From: an uncultured Faecalibacterium sp.
Lineage (GTDB): Bacteria; Bacillota; Clostridia; Oscillospirales; Ruminococcaceae
Direction of reading: 5' to 3'
NCBI GenBank assembly: GCA_934524985.1
Contig: CAKSYT010000005.1
Span: 102,930 to 166,929, forward strand
Length of the DNA stretch: 64,000 nucleotides
A model generated the notes under the pieces. It was not told the DNA's origin. It ran no database searches and saw nothing but the letters and a program-made list of their open reading frames with translations. The number at the start of each line of letters is the position of its first letter. Positions within the stretch are counted from its first letter, which is position 1. Positions 38,316 to 46,724 of the stretch are shown here, piece after piece. The position numbers and the translations under genes are program-made.

Positions 38316-38356
38316 GCGGCAACTGCACAAAACACCGTGCAGCTGCCACTTTTTTG
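38316..38356 (+). terminator. Intrinsic terminator of nnrD
   Basis: GCGGCAACTGCAC pairs with GTGCAGCTGCCAC, then TTTTTT, 10 bases after the stop. Confidence 0.85.
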
Positions 38357-38363
38357 GGGTAAA

Positions 38364-38492
38364 ACGATTTGGAATGCCCTCCGCGTTGCTCTGGGCATAT
38401 TCAGCGGAATGATTATTATAATTTGTGGTTCAGAAACGTCTGCGGACGTTTCTGAACCACTTTTTCACGCTAGGGGGCGTGATGGAAAACGG
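38364..38492 (-). repeat. Two-hairpin intergenic element, copy 5 (reverse orientation)
   Basis: It reads in the opposite direction to the other copies. The stem at 38425-38460 is a perfect 16 bp (GTGGTTCAGAAACGTC, loop TGCG), almost the same as in copy 2. The other hairpin is ATGCCC (38374-38379) with GGGCAT (38393-38398). Confidence 0.8.
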
Positions 38493-38588
38493 TAGTTGCA
38501 GCGCTTGTTTCCTGTGGAAACGGTTGCGCTGTAATAGAATCGCGCGCATTCTGTTCAGTGAAAATGGGATGCAGGGTGCCTACCGGAT

Positions 38589-39323
38589 TTACCGGAACTG
38601 GTTTAGGTATTCCTCCACCGAGCGAGTCATCTCTTTGGAAAAATCGGAGTTATACTTGCGGTTGCAAAAGGCGGTGCACCACTGCTCAAAAGGCGCGTTG
38701 CCGGCCTTGTAGCCGAAAGTGTCCCGCAGCTCCGCGCCGTCCATGGTGTGGTAGCCGTTTTCGTGCACGATGTGCTCCATGGCGCAGCGCTGGGGCTTTA
38801 CGCGGTCTTTCTGCTGCTGGGTGGGCCAACCGAACACCAGCATCACCGCCGGGAATACATAGTCCGGCAGGTGCAGCAGACTGCGCTGGGTGGCGCAGTT
38901 CTCCATGATATCCCCGATGTAGCACGAGCCGATGCCAAAGCTCTCGGCGGCGACTACGGCGTTCTGGGCGGCAATGGCGGCATCGGTGACTGCCAGCATC
39001 AAATCGCCCACACCCGGGGTGCGGGGCGTGCAGCCGACCTCTAAGTAGGCGTCGTACCATTTTTTGCAGTCGGCGCAGAACACCAGCACCAGCGGCGCTT
39101 TGGCGATAAAGGGCTGGTGGTCGCAGCTATCGGCCAGCGCTTCTTTCAGCGCCGGGTCGGTGATGTCTAAAATGGTATACAGCTGCTGACAGCCCGCAGA
39201 GGGCGCCTGTGCGGCAGCTTCCAAAATGGCCTGCTTCATCTCGGCAGGGATGGGCTTTTCTTCATACACCCGCACCGACTTGCGGTCGAACAGGCTTTGC
39301 AGGATGGGATTGCGCTCGGTCAT
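38589..39323 (-). CDS. Nitroreductase-family FMN oxidoreductase
   Basis: The 244-residue flavoprotein has the FMN-binding start LFDRKSVRVYEEKPI, the AAAQAPSAGCQQLY phosphate-binding region, AAQNAVVAAESFGIGSCYIGD near residue 125 and a PAVMLVFGWP segment. Family members reduce nitro compounds, quinones or flavins with NAD(P)H as homodimers. The ATG at 39323 has GGAGGTG upstream and was preferred over an in-frame ATG that overlaps tsaD. It lies 22 bases downstream of tsaD and is probably co-transcribed with it. Confidence 0.9.
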   Translation of the reverse strand: MTERNPILQSLFDRKSVRVYEEKPIPAEMKQAILEAAAQAPSAGCQQLYTILDITDPALKEALADSCDHQPFIAKAPLVLVFCADCKKWYDAYLEVGCTPRTPGVGDLMLAVTDAAIAAQNAVVAAESFGIGSCYIGDIMENCATQRSLLHLPDYVFPAVMLVFGWPTQQQKDRVKPQRCAMEHIVHENGYHTMDGAELRDTFGYKAGNAPFEQWCTAFCNRKYNSDFSKEMTRSVEEYLNQFR

Positions 39324-39345
39324 GGGAACACCTCCGGTGTTGTGT

Positions 39346-40353
39346 TTATTCATAGTCGATGGGCAGGGTGGGCAGGCCGTTCAGTTCCAGCCCGGCGGTG
39401 TGCCCGGCAATGTACTGGTAGTAGCCCTGCGCTGCAATCATCGCGCCGTTGTCGCCGCAGAACTTCAGCTCCGGCAGGTAGACCTTTGCGCCCAGCTTTT
39501 GGGCACCGTCATTCACCAGCTGGCGCAGACGGCCATTGGCAGCTACGCCACCGGCAAGGCACACCTGCTTTGCCCCTGTATCGGCAGCAGCCAGCAGCAG
39601 CTTTTCGGCCAGAATGCCCGCAATGCGCTCCTGAAAGCTGGCGGCAAGGTCGGGCACGTTCACTTCCTCGTCCTTCATCTGCGCCTTGTTCACCTCGTTG
39701 AGCACGGCGGTCTTTAAACCGGAAAAGCTCACATTGTATTTGCCCTCCACATGGGGCACCGGCAGACGGTAGGCCTTGGGGTCGCCGGTCTTGGCGGCGG
39801 CGGCTACGCTGGGACCGCCGGGGTAGGGCAGACCCAGCGTGCGGGCTACTTTGTCAAAGGCTTCGCCCGCAGCATCGTCTACGGTGTGACCCAAAATGTG
39901 GTAGTGGGTGTAGTCCTGCACCTCCACGATGTGGCTGTGCCCGCCGGAGGCCACCAGACACAAAAAGGGCGGCTTGAGTTCCGGGTGGGTCAGGTAGAGC
40001 GCGGCGATGTGCCCCCGCAGATGGTGCACCGGCACCAGCGGCTTGCCCGCTGAATAAGCCAGACCCTTTGCGAAGTTCACGCCCACCAGCACCGCACCGA
40101 TGAGCCCCGGCGCAAAGGTTACAGCCACAGCGTCCACGTCGTCCATGGTCTTACCGGCGTCCAGCAGGGCCTTTTTGACCGTAGCACTGATAAATTCGCA
40201 GTGGCGGCGGCTGGCGATCTCCGGCACAACGCCGCCGTACAGCGCCTGTTCCTTGACGCTGGTGGAGATGACGTTGCTCAGCAGATGCCGCCCGTCCTCC
40301 ACCAGTGCAGCGGCAGTCTCATCACAGGTAGACTCGATTCCGAGAATGATCAT
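39346..40353 (-). CDS. tsaD: tRNA N6-threonylcarbamoyladenosine transferase subunit TsaD
   Basis: The 335-residue ASKHA-fold protein makes t6A37 in ANN-decoding tRNAs together with TsaB, TsaE and TsaC. It begins ILGIESTCDETAAALVEDG and carries the iron/zinc-binding HHLRGH near residue 107, the nucleotide-binding VASGGHSHI and VSFSGLKTAV, and LAGGVAANGRLR near the end. The start lies one base after the polA stop with TGGAGG inside the polA end, so the two are translationally coupled. TsaB and TsaE are not in the window. Confidence 0.96.
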   Translation of the reverse strand: MIILGIESTCDETAAALVEDGRHLLSNVISTSVKEQALYGGVVPEIASRRHCEFISATVKKALLDAGKTMDDVDAVAVTFAPGLIGAVLVGVNFAKGLAYSAGKPLVPVHHLRGHIAALYLTHPELKPPFLCLVASGGHSHIVEVQDYTHYHILGHTVDDAAGEAFDKVARTLGLPYPGGPSVAAAAKTGDPKAYRLPVPHVEGKYNVSFSGLKTAVLNEVNKAQMKDEEVNVPDLAASFQERIAGILAEKLLLAAADTGAKQVCLAGGVAANGRLRQLVNDGAQKLGAKVYLPELKFCGDNGAMIAAQGYYQYIAGHTAGLELNGLPTLPIDYE

Positions 40354-40354
40354 T

Positions 40355-42928
40355 TTAGTGTGCCTCCAGCCAGTTTTTGCCTGCGTGCACATCGGTGCTC
40401 AGGGGCACCGCGTACTGCACGCAGCCTTCCATTTCCTCCCGCAGGATGCGGGCAGCCTGCTCGGCCTCCGTCTCCGGGGCCTCTACGATCAGTTCGTCGT
40501 GGACGGTCAGGATCAGGCGGCTGGCCATTTTTTCGTCCCGTAGGCGCTTCCACACCCGCACCATGGCCAGCTTGATCACATCCGCAGCAGTGCCCTGAAT
40601 GGGGGTGTTGCGGGCCATGCGCTCGCCGCTGGCGCGCACGTTGAAGTTGGTGCTGGCCAGTTCCGGCAGGGTGCGGCGGCGGCCGAACAGGGTGGACACA
40701 TAGCCGTTTGCCTTTGCGTCCGCGATGGTCTTGTCCATATAGCCGCTCACGCTGGGAAAAGCCGCCAGATAGTTTTTAAGGAAGGCGTCTGCCTCCTTCA
40801 CGGTCACTCCGATATCCTTGGAAAGGCTGTACGCGCCCTTGCCGTACATGATGCCGAAGTTGATGGCCTTGGCCGAGGAGCGCAGCCGGGGCGTCACCTC
40901 GCTCTGCGGAATGCCGTAGATCTTGGCGGCGGTGCTGCGGTGGATGTCCTCGCCGTTCAAAAAGGCCTGCTGCATGTGTTCGTCCCCGGTGATGTGCGCC
41001 AAGATGCGCAGTTCGATCTGGCTGTAATCCGCGTCCACCAGCACACAGCCTGGCTTTGCAACAAAGTAGGCGCGCAGCTGGCTGCCCAGTTCGGTGCGGA
41101 TGGGGATATTCTGCAGGTTGGGGTTATCGGAGGAGAGCCGTCCGGTGCGGGCTTCGGTCTGGTTAAAGGTGGAATGGATGCGCCCGTCCTCGCCGATGAC
41201 TTTGAGCAGACCCTCCACATAGGTGGAGTTTAGCTTCTGGTAGGCGCGGTACTGCAAAACGTCCTCCACCAGTGGGTACTCACGCAGGCTTTCCAGCGTT
41301 TCGGCATCGGTGGACCAGCCGCGCTGGGTCTTTTTGCCGTGGGGCAGACCCATGGTGTCGAACAGCATCTCGCCCAGCTGCTTGGGGCTGTTGGGGTTGA
41401 AGGTGGCGCTGCCGGTCTCCATGTGGATGCGGGTCAGCACCTGTTCCAACTCCTCCCGCAGCTTTACGCCGAACTGCTCAATGCCGTCCTTATCCACCAG
41501 CACGCCGGTGCGGGTCATGTCGGCCAGCACCTGTGCCAGCGGGAACTCGATCTCGTTGTACAGCGCATCCTCGCCGCAGGCAGTGATCTCGGCCTTCATC
41601 CGGGCAAACAGGTCGGCCAGCCGTCCGGCATCCGGGTAATCGGTGCAGGTAAAGGCGGCAGCGGCCTTGTAGGCGGGGATCAGTTCGCTGATCTGGTATT
41701 TGGAGGCAGAAGCGTCCAGCAGATAAGCAGCCAGCTTGCCGTCCCAGACGATGCTGCTGCCCCAGCCGCCGGCAGCCATGGCTTTTGCGTAGAGGGGCGC
41801 AGCGTTGAACACATCCAGCGTCACATCGGCATTGTCCAGCAGACGCAGCAGCTCGGCATCCTCCAGCGGGTAGACGGTGGTATCCTGCACGGCGTACCAG
41901 CTTTCCGGCTGCAGTACCACGTTGCGGGTGCCCTGCTTGCCGGTAACGGCGGGGCGGGCGGCCACCAGATAATGCCCGGCGGGGGTCAGGGGCAGGGGAG
42001 CGAGGTCAGCCTCCGGCAGCTCCACGGTCTCTTCCTCGGCAGCGGCTTCCGGCGCTACGCCGTCCAGCCCGAACCGGGGGATCAGGGAGTGAATCTCCAG
42101 CTCCTGCAAAAGCCGCACGGCGGCGGGCTTGTTGCCCTCGCCCACGGTATAGGAACCCTCGGCGGTGTCGATGGGGGCATCGGTGCGGATGGTGCCCAGC
42201 GTGTGGCTCAGCTCAGCCATGGACTTATCTTCCAACAAGTGCTCCCGCTGCTTGGGTTTGATGCGCTTATCGTCGATGTTCTGGTACACGCCCTCCAGCG
42301 AGCCGAAGGCCTGCACCAGAGAAAGGGCAGTCTTTTCGCCGATGCCCTTCACGCCGGGGATATTATCCGAGGTGTCGCCCATCAGGCTCTTCACCTCGAT
42401 CAGCTGCTTGGGCGCAAGACCGTATTTTTCCTGAATGGCGTCCTCGTCCATCACCACGGTCTTGCTGCGCCCCATTACGGTGGCGGCCAGCAGCACGGTG
42501 GTGCTCTCGCTCACCAGCTGCAGGCTGTCGCGGTCTCCGGTGGCAAGGAAGCAGTCGTCCTTGCGGGCGGCGCAGGCAGCAGCCAGCGTGCCCAGAATAT
42601 CGTCCGCTTCCCAGCCCTCGGCGGTAACGGTGCGGTAGCCAAGGTCTGCCAGCAGCTGCTTGAGCACCGGCATCTGCTGCGCCAGCTCCTCGGGCATACC
42701 GTGGCGGGTGGCCTTGTAGCCATCGTACATTTTATGCCGGAAGGTGGGAGCTTTCAGGTCAAAAGCCACAGCCACCTCGTCCGGCTGGCACTCCTTGAGC
42801 AGGGAGAGCAGAATGTTCAAAAAGCCATAGATGGCGTTGGTATAACGTCCGTCCTTGGTGGTCAGCAGCTTGATGCCGTAAAAAGCGCGGTTGGCAATGC
42901 TGTTGCCGTCAATGACCAGTAAACGCAT
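40355..42928 (-). CDS. polA: DNA polymerase I
   Basis: The 857-residue enzyme has an N-terminal 5' nuclease domain (LLVIDGNSIANRAFYG, VAFDLKAPTFRH, GDRDSLQL, SLMGDTSDNIPGVKGIGEKTA). The middle domain (about 320-480) lacks the DxE exonuclease motif, so proofreading is probably absent as in Bacillus and Thermus enzymes. The polymerase domain has motif A VDADYSQIELRIL, motif B RSSAKAINFGIMYGKG and motif C LTVHDELIVEAP. It fills Okazaki and repair gaps. The ATG at 42928 has GGAGG upstream; an upstream in-frame extension through the promoter is rejected. Confidence 0.97.
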   Translation of the reverse strand: MRLLVIDGNSIANRAFYGIKLLTTKDGRYTNAIYGFLNILLSLLKECQPDEVAVAFDLKAPTFRHKMYDGYKATRHGMPEELAQQMPVLKQLLADLGYRTVTAEGWEADDILGTLAAACAARKDDCFLATGDRDSLQLVSESTTVLLAATVMGRSKTVVMDEDAIQEKYGLAPKQLIEVKSLMGDTSDNIPGVKGIGEKTALSLVQAFGSLEGVYQNIDDKRIKPKQREHLLEDKSMAELSHTLGTIRTDAPIDTAEGSYTVGEGNKPAAVRLLQELEIHSLIPRFGLDGVAPEAAAEEETVELPEADLAPLPLTPAGHYLVAARPAVTGKQGTRNVVLQPESWYAVQDTTVYPLEDAELLRLLDNADVTLDVFNAAPLYAKAMAAGGWGSSIVWDGKLAAYLLDASASKYQISELIPAYKAAAAFTCTDYPDAGRLADLFARMKAEITACGEDALYNEIEFPLAQVLADMTRTGVLVDKDGIEQFGVKLREELEQVLTRIHMETGSATFNPNSPKQLGEMLFDTMGLPHGKKTQRGWSTDAETLESLREYPLVEDVLQYRAYQKLNSTYVEGLLKVIGEDGRIHSTFNQTEARTGRLSSDNPNLQNIPIRTELGSQLRAYFVAKPGCVLVDADYSQIELRILAHITGDEHMQQAFLNGEDIHRSTAAKIYGIPQSEVTPRLRSSAKAINFGIMYGKGAYSLSKDIGVTVKEADAFLKNYLAAFPSVSGYMDKTIADAKANGYVSTLFGRRRTLPELASTNFNVRASGERMARNTPIQGTAADVIKLAMVRVWKRLRDEKMASRLILTVHDELIVEAPETEAEQAARILREEMEGCVQYAVPLSTDVHAGKNWLEAH

Positions 42929-42964
42929 AATGCAGTTCCTCCATTGCGTAATTTCACATCTTAT

Positions 42965-42973
42965 AGTATAGCA
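42965..42973 (-). promoter_or_regulatory. Extended -10 promoter of polA
   Basis: Read leftward: TGCTATACT, 36 bases before the start codon; no strong -35. Confidence 0.6.
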
Positions 42974-43035
42974 CAAAACCGTACCGCGCGGGAGCTTTTT
43001 GCGTAAAAAAGGAAATGCTCCGCATTTCATTGTGC

Positions 43036-43144
43036 ATTCACGCGTGAAAATGGTCTGGTGGAACGTTGACAGGCGTTCCACCAGACCGAAATCATAAATT
43101 CCGCTGCCTATGCCCAGAGCAGCGCGGAGGGCATTTCAAATCGT
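43036..43144 (+). repeat. Two-hairpin intergenic element, copy 6
   Basis: The left stem at 43052-43087 starts GGTCTGGTGGAACG and ends CGTTCCACCAGACC (14 bp perfect), with an altered loop. The right stem is ATGCCC (43110-43115) with GGGCAT (43129-43134). The copy lies between the divergent polA promoter and the ferredoxin terminator. Confidence 0.8.
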
Positions 43145-43152
43145 CCTGCCGC

Positions 43153-43182
43153 AAAAAGCTGCCGCACAAGCTGTGCAGCAGC
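43153..43182 (-). terminator. Intrinsic terminator of the ferredoxin gene
   Basis: Read leftward, GCTGCTGCACA pairs with TGTGCGGCAGC and is followed by TTTTT, 17 bases after the stop. Confidence 0.8.
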
Positions 43183-43198
43183 CTTACCGATGTGTGGC

Positions 43199-43387
43199 TT
43201 ATTCCTCGATGCGGATGGCGCTTACCGGGCAGCTCTGGGCTGCGGTGACGGCCTGCGGCACCTCCTCCGGCGGGATGGGGCCGGGCTCTGCCACAGCCAG
43301 AACCCCCTCCATGCGGAACACTGCGGGGCACAGCCCGGCGCACTGGGTACAGCCGATGCACAGCTCAGGGTCTACGAATGCGTTCAT
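43199..43387 (-). CDS. Single-cluster [4Fe-4S] ferredoxin
   Basis: The 62-residue protein has Cys10, Cys13, Cys16 (CIGCTQC), an extra Cys20, and Cys53 in SCPVSAI. This is the arrangement of monocluster [4Fe-4S] ferredoxins, where the first three plus the distant Cys bind the cluster. Such ferredoxins carry low-potential electrons in anaerobes. AAAGGAGGTG stands before the ATG at 43387. It has its own terminator and no operon partner. Confidence 0.92.
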   Translation of the reverse strand: MNAFVDPELCIGCTQCAGLCPAVFRMEGVLAVAEPGPIPPEEVPQAVTAAQSCPVSAIRIEE

Positions 43388-43499
43388 GCAAACACCTCCT
43401 TTGCGGAAAGCATTGCCCGTTTTGCCGCAAATTATGCCTATGCAAGCGGTTTGCGGTGTGGTACAATAAGACCGCCGGGAACCGGCAGGAGGAGATAAG

Positions 43500-43841
43500 A
43501 TGAATATCCAGATCTTTGGCACGAGCAAGTGTTTTGATACCAAAAAGGCGCAGCGCTATTTTAAGGAGCGCGGCATCAAGTTCCAGATGATCGACCTGAA
43601 GGAAAAGGGCATGAGCCGGGGCGAGTTTGATAACGTGGCGCGCGCCTTGGGCGGCTGGGAAAAGCTGGTTGACCCGGCGGCAAAGGATAAGCAGACCCTT
43701 GCTTTGCTGGACGCGCTGGTGGACTGGCAGAAGGAGGACAAGCTGTTTGAAAACCAGCAGCTGTTCAAGACCCCCATTGTGCGCAACGGCCGCAAGGCCA
43801 CCGTGGGCTACCAGCCCGAGATATGGAAGGACTGGGAATAA
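43500..43841 (+). CDS. ArsC/Spx-family thioredoxin-fold protein
   Basis: The 113-residue protein has the ArsC/Spx fold: IQIFGTSKCFDTKKAQRYFKERGIKF with a single Cys11 (no CXXC), a central helical insert, and the cis-proline segment LFKTPIVRNGRKATVGYQPEIW. The conserved Arg after TPIVRN is present. The family includes arsenate reductases and the RNA polymerase regulator Spx; without the Spx CXXC switch or ars neighbours, neither role can be claimed. AGGAGATAAG precedes the ATG. Confidence 0.88.
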   Translation: MNIQIFGTSKCFDTKKAQRYFKERGIKFQMIDLKEKGMSRGEFDNVARALGGWEKLVDPAAKDKQTLALLDALVDWQKEDKLFENQQLFKTPIVRNGRKATVGYQPEIWKDWE

Positions 43842-43878
43842 AAAGCCTGCTTTCACAAAAAAACCACCGGTACAGGTT

Positions 43879-43907
43879 TTGCACTCTGCGGCCGGATGTG
43901 GTATACT
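43879..43907 (+). promoter_or_regulatory. sigma-A promoter
   Basis: TTGCAC, 17-base spacer, TATACT, 36 bases before the membrane-protein start. Confidence 0.7.
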
Positions 43908-43943
43908 GTTGGGTAAACTAAAAACTTTGGGAGACTCAGACCA

Positions 43944-44849
43944 ATGAAAAATACGATCACCCCGGAAGAACACGCCCGGATCAAGCGCCGCCGCTGGCGG
44001 CAGACCTTGGGTCTGCTGATCACGGTGCTGGTGCTCATCGGGTTTATCACGGTGCTGCGGGCCGGTGTGGGCCTTGTGGCAAACCTGTTTGATGATACCG
44101 CACAAAAGCAGGAATACGAGGACAAGCTGGAAGGCCTGGTATTGTTCGACCCCATGCCCTTTGAAGGCATTGAGAACATCGACGACCTGACCCTGCGGGA
44201 AGCAGCCGTGTGGGGCTGCGTGTACAGCATTCAGGAGACGCAGGGCGGCTTTGAAAACTACAACACCGACCCCGAGACCGAGCAGCTGCTGCTACCCTCG
44301 GTGGAGGTGGACGCCTATCTGGCAAAGCTGCTGGGCCCCGGCTTCAAGCTGACCCACCGCAGCTTTGAGATGGAGGATATGACCGTCGAGTTTGACGAGA
44401 CGACTCAGTGCTACAAGATCCCCATCACCGGTACGGTGGGCTACTACCGCGCCACCGTGGTCAAGCTGTTCAAGCGCAGCGGCAAGCTGCACGTCACCGT
44501 GGGCTACATCCCCACCGCTAGCGCGGACGACAGCATCATCAACCCCTCCTCGGACACCCCCACCAAGTATATGGATTACCTGTTCGAGCGCCAGAGCGGC
44601 AGCTGGTATCTGACCGGCCTGACCGAGAGCGAGACCAAGCCCGAAAGCGCCGCAAGCTCCGCTGCCGCGCAGCCGGAACCCATGGCGGAAAGCGATGTGC
44701 AGGACGCCATTCTGGCCACTGCCGGAGATTCCGTTGCAGCAGATTCGGCTGCCTCGGCTGTGCAGCCGGAGGCGCAGGCAGAAACGGGCGCAGACAGCGC
44801 CGTGGCAGAATCCCCCGCCGCTGAAGATGCCGCCAGCACCGCAGCGTAA
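43944..44849 (+). CDS. Single-pass membrane protein of unknown function
   Basis: The 301-residue protein has a basic N-terminus (ARIKRRRWRQ) and one membrane helix (residues 22-47), so the rest is outside the cell. Residues 60-225 form a folded domain rich in beta strands (VEFDETTQCYKIPITGTVGYYRATVVKLF, SGKLHVTVGYIP). Residues 230-301 are a low-complexity Ala/Glu/Ser/Pro tail. No family is recognised with certainty; the layout resembles clostridial envelope proteins. It has its own promoter and terminator. Confidence 0.8.
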   Translation: MKNTITPEEHARIKRRRWRQTLGLLITVLVLIGFITVLRAGVGLVANLFDDTAQKQEYEDKLEGLVLFDPMPFEGIENIDDLTLREAAVWGCVYSIQETQGGFENYNTDPETEQLLLPSVEVDAYLAKLLGPGFKLTHRSFEMEDMTVEFDETTQCYKIPITGTVGYYRATVVKLFKRSGKLHVTVGYIPTASADDSIINPSSDTPTKYMDYLFERQSGSWYLTGLTESETKPESAASSAAAQPEPMAESDVQDAILATAGDSVAADSAASAVQPEAQAETGADSAVAESPAAEDAASTAA

Positions 44850-44860
44850 AATGCAAACAC

Positions 44861-44901
44861 AAAAGGGACCGTTGCACAGCTTTTGTGCAGCGGTCCCTTT
44901 T
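44861..44901 (+). terminator. Intrinsic terminator
   Basis: AAAAGGGACCGTTGCACA pairs with TGTGCAGCGGTCCCTTTT, 11 bases after the stop codon. Confidence 0.9.
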
Positions 44902-44946
44902 ATCGTGGAACGATTTTGTTTTAGCTGATAGTTTGCCGGAGCGAAA

Positions 44947-45067
44947 GCCTTCCCCCAGCCGGGGGAAGGTGGCGCGTAGCGCCGGATGAGGGTGCGGGTG
45001 AGCAGTGGCTATCGGTGCGCCCTCATCAGTCACCTGTGGTGACAGCTTCCCCCGTCCGGGGGAAGCC
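44947..45067. repeat. Composite GC-rich inverted-repeat element
   Basis: Hairpin CTTCCCCC/GGGGGAAG, then GGCGCGTAGCGCC and GATGAGGG, face an inverted half with CCCTCATC, GTCACCTGTGGTGAC and a second CTTCCCCC/GGGGGAAG hairpin. The two halves are roughly inverted copies of each other, about 120 bases in all. It fills the gap between two converging genes. Confidence 0.65.
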
Positions 45068-45121
45068 TTCAGAGGAACCGGAGGTTTTTAATTGCGTGAC
45101 AAAGCTGTTTTTTTTTACGTT

Positions 45122-46123
45122 TTATTTCAAATCAAACCGTACCACTACCAGCCGGTACCACAGGTAGGGCACCATGTTCCAGATCATCCACAGTTCCATC
45201 AGGATGTAGTTGGGCAGGTCTTTCAGGCGGAAGGGGCGTTTGCCCAGCTTGCCCGCTTTGAGCAGGGCAAAGGCCTCGTGCATACCCTTGTCCCAAGCAT
45301 CGCCAAAGCCCTGCTTGTGGAACTTGTAGCACTTGAGCAGATAGCCCAGCGCCAGCGGAATAAAATTGAGCACCAGCATCAGCAGCGGCTCGTTTTTGAG
45401 CGGCAGCAGAATGCTGTTGCGGCCGCTCTGCTGGCTTTTAAAGGCGTTGTAGCGCACTGCGCCGGTGCTGGCACCGCAGATGTGGTAGCACTTGGCAGTG
45501 GGGCAGAGCACATTCTTGTACCCGGCATTGTTGGCGCGCCAGCTCAGGTCTACATCCTCAAAGTAGGCAAAAAAGTTTTCGTCAAAGCCGCCGATCTCGT
45601 CCAGAATGCTTTTGCGGTACAGCGCTGCGCCGCCGCAGGCCGAGAAGATGCGCTTTTGCTTGGTGTAGCGGCTGACGCGGCGGCCATCGCCGGTCTTGCA
45701 GGCAAAGCCCATCCATGTTACATAGTCCCCGGCATCGTCGGCTAGTTCCCGCTCAAAGTGCCGGATCATTAAGCTTTGCACCGCAAAGATCTTGGGATCC
45801 GCATCGGCGGTGCGCAAAAGCTCGGCCAGCCACTGCGGCTCGGCAAAGGCGTCATTGTTGAACAGCACCACATACTTGCTCTGCGCCCGGGCAATGCCCT
45901 GATTCACTGCGTGGGAAAAACCGGTGTTGCGTCCGTTTTCAATCAGGGTAAAGTTGGGGCGGGTACAGTAGCTGCGCGCCTGCGCAAGACTTTCGTCGGT
46001 GGAGCCGTTGTCCACCACGATCAGGTCAAAATCCTGCTCGGTCTGGGCGTAGATGGACTCGATGGAGTCCTTCAGCCAGCCCTTGCCGTTGATGTTTGGG
46101 ATAATGATGGTCGCTTTTATCAT
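45122..46123 (-). CDS. Family 2 glycosyltransferase
   Basis: The 333-residue GT-A enzyme begins ATIIIPNINGKGWLKDSIESI and has LIVVDNGSTDES, then GFSHAVNQGIARAQSKYVVLFNNDAFAE with the nucleotide-sugar and metal-binding Asp. ACGGAALYRKSILDEIGGFDENFFAYFEDVDLSWR contains the acceptor and ED motif. The rhamnosyltransferase-like pattern suggests assembly of a surface polysaccharide. The C-terminal part has hydrophobic stretches that may bind the membrane. The ATG at 46123 has AGGAGTAAC upstream. It is separate from the polysaccharide genes at 53.8-57.3 kb. Confidence 0.9.
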   Translation of the reverse strand: MIKATIIIPNINGKGWLKDSIESIYAQTEQDFDLIVVDNGSTDESLAQARSYCTRPNFTLIENGRNTGFSHAVNQGIARAQSKYVVLFNNDAFAEPQWLAELLRTADADPKIFAVQSLMIRHFERELADDAGDYVTWMGFACKTGDGRRVSRYTKQKRIFSACGGAALYRKSILDEIGGFDENFFAYFEDVDLSWRANNAGYKNVLCPTAKCYHICGASTGAVRYNAFKSQQSGRNSILLPLKNEPLLMLVLNFIPLALGYLLKCYKFHKQGFGDAWDKGMHEAFALLKAGKLGKRPFRLKDLPNYILMELWMIWNMVPYLWYRLVVVRFDLK

Positions 46124-46271
46124 AAAAGTTACTCCTGTTTTCGTCAATTACAGAGAGAGTATATCATATTATCGCAAAAATGCAAACCTCTCGGATAACG
46201 CCTGCCCTCGTTTGCAAGGCAATGCCCGGGGAGCTGTGACAGAATTGGCTAAAAAAAATTGTATGAACCCC

Positions 46272-46299
46272 TTGACACAATCTGAAAAATGAGTATTAT
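46272..46299 (+). promoter_or_regulatory. Strong sigma-A promoter of the GntR-ABC operon
   Basis: TTGACA, 16-base spacer, TATTAT, 47 bases before the regulator start. A GntR/YtrA operator would be expected nearby; the sequence after the -10 (GCACTTAACAC) is only weakly symmetrical. Confidence 0.75.
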
Positions 46300-46346
46300 T
46301 GTATTAGGCACTTAACACAGAAACACAAAATGCAGGGAGGGCTACG

Positions 46347-46724
46347 ATGAGTGAACAATTTGATTCCAGCCGTCCGATCTATGCGCAGCTGGTAGAGCGG
46401 TTGAAGGCGAAGATCCTTGCGGGGACATACCCGCCCGGAGGACATCTTGACTCGGTGCGGGATATGGCCGCAGCCGCAGGGGTGAACCCGAATACCATGC
46501 AGCGTGCGCTGGCACAGCTGGAAACGGAGGGGCTTGTCCGGACCGAACGGACGGCGGGCCGCTATGTGACGGAGGATACCATGTTGATCGAACAATTGCG
46601 TGCCGCGACCGCGGAAAAGTTCGCGGAAGAATTTCTGGAAAAGATGCGGGGCATCGGGTACAGCCCGGCGCAGGTCGCCGAATTGCTGGCCCGTCAGACG
46701 AAAGGAGAACCGAATCATGAGTGA
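46347..46724 (+). CDS. GntR-family regulator, YtrA type
   Basis: The 125-residue protein has a winged helix with PIYAQLVERLKAKILAGTYPPGGHLDSVRDMAAAAGVNPNTMQRALAQLETEGLV and a short C-terminal dimerisation helix (residues 85-120). No large ligand domain is present, as in YtrA. Such regulators control the ABC transporter in their own operon, often in response to cell-wall stress or peptide antibiotics. It overlaps the ATPase start by 8 bases. Confidence 0.93.
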   Translation: MSEQFDSSRPIYAQLVERLKAKILAGTYPPGGHLDSVRDMAAAAGVNPNTMQRALAQLETEGLVRTERTAGRYVTEDTMLIEQLRAATAEKFAEEFLEKMRGIGYSPAQVAELLARQTKGEPNHE

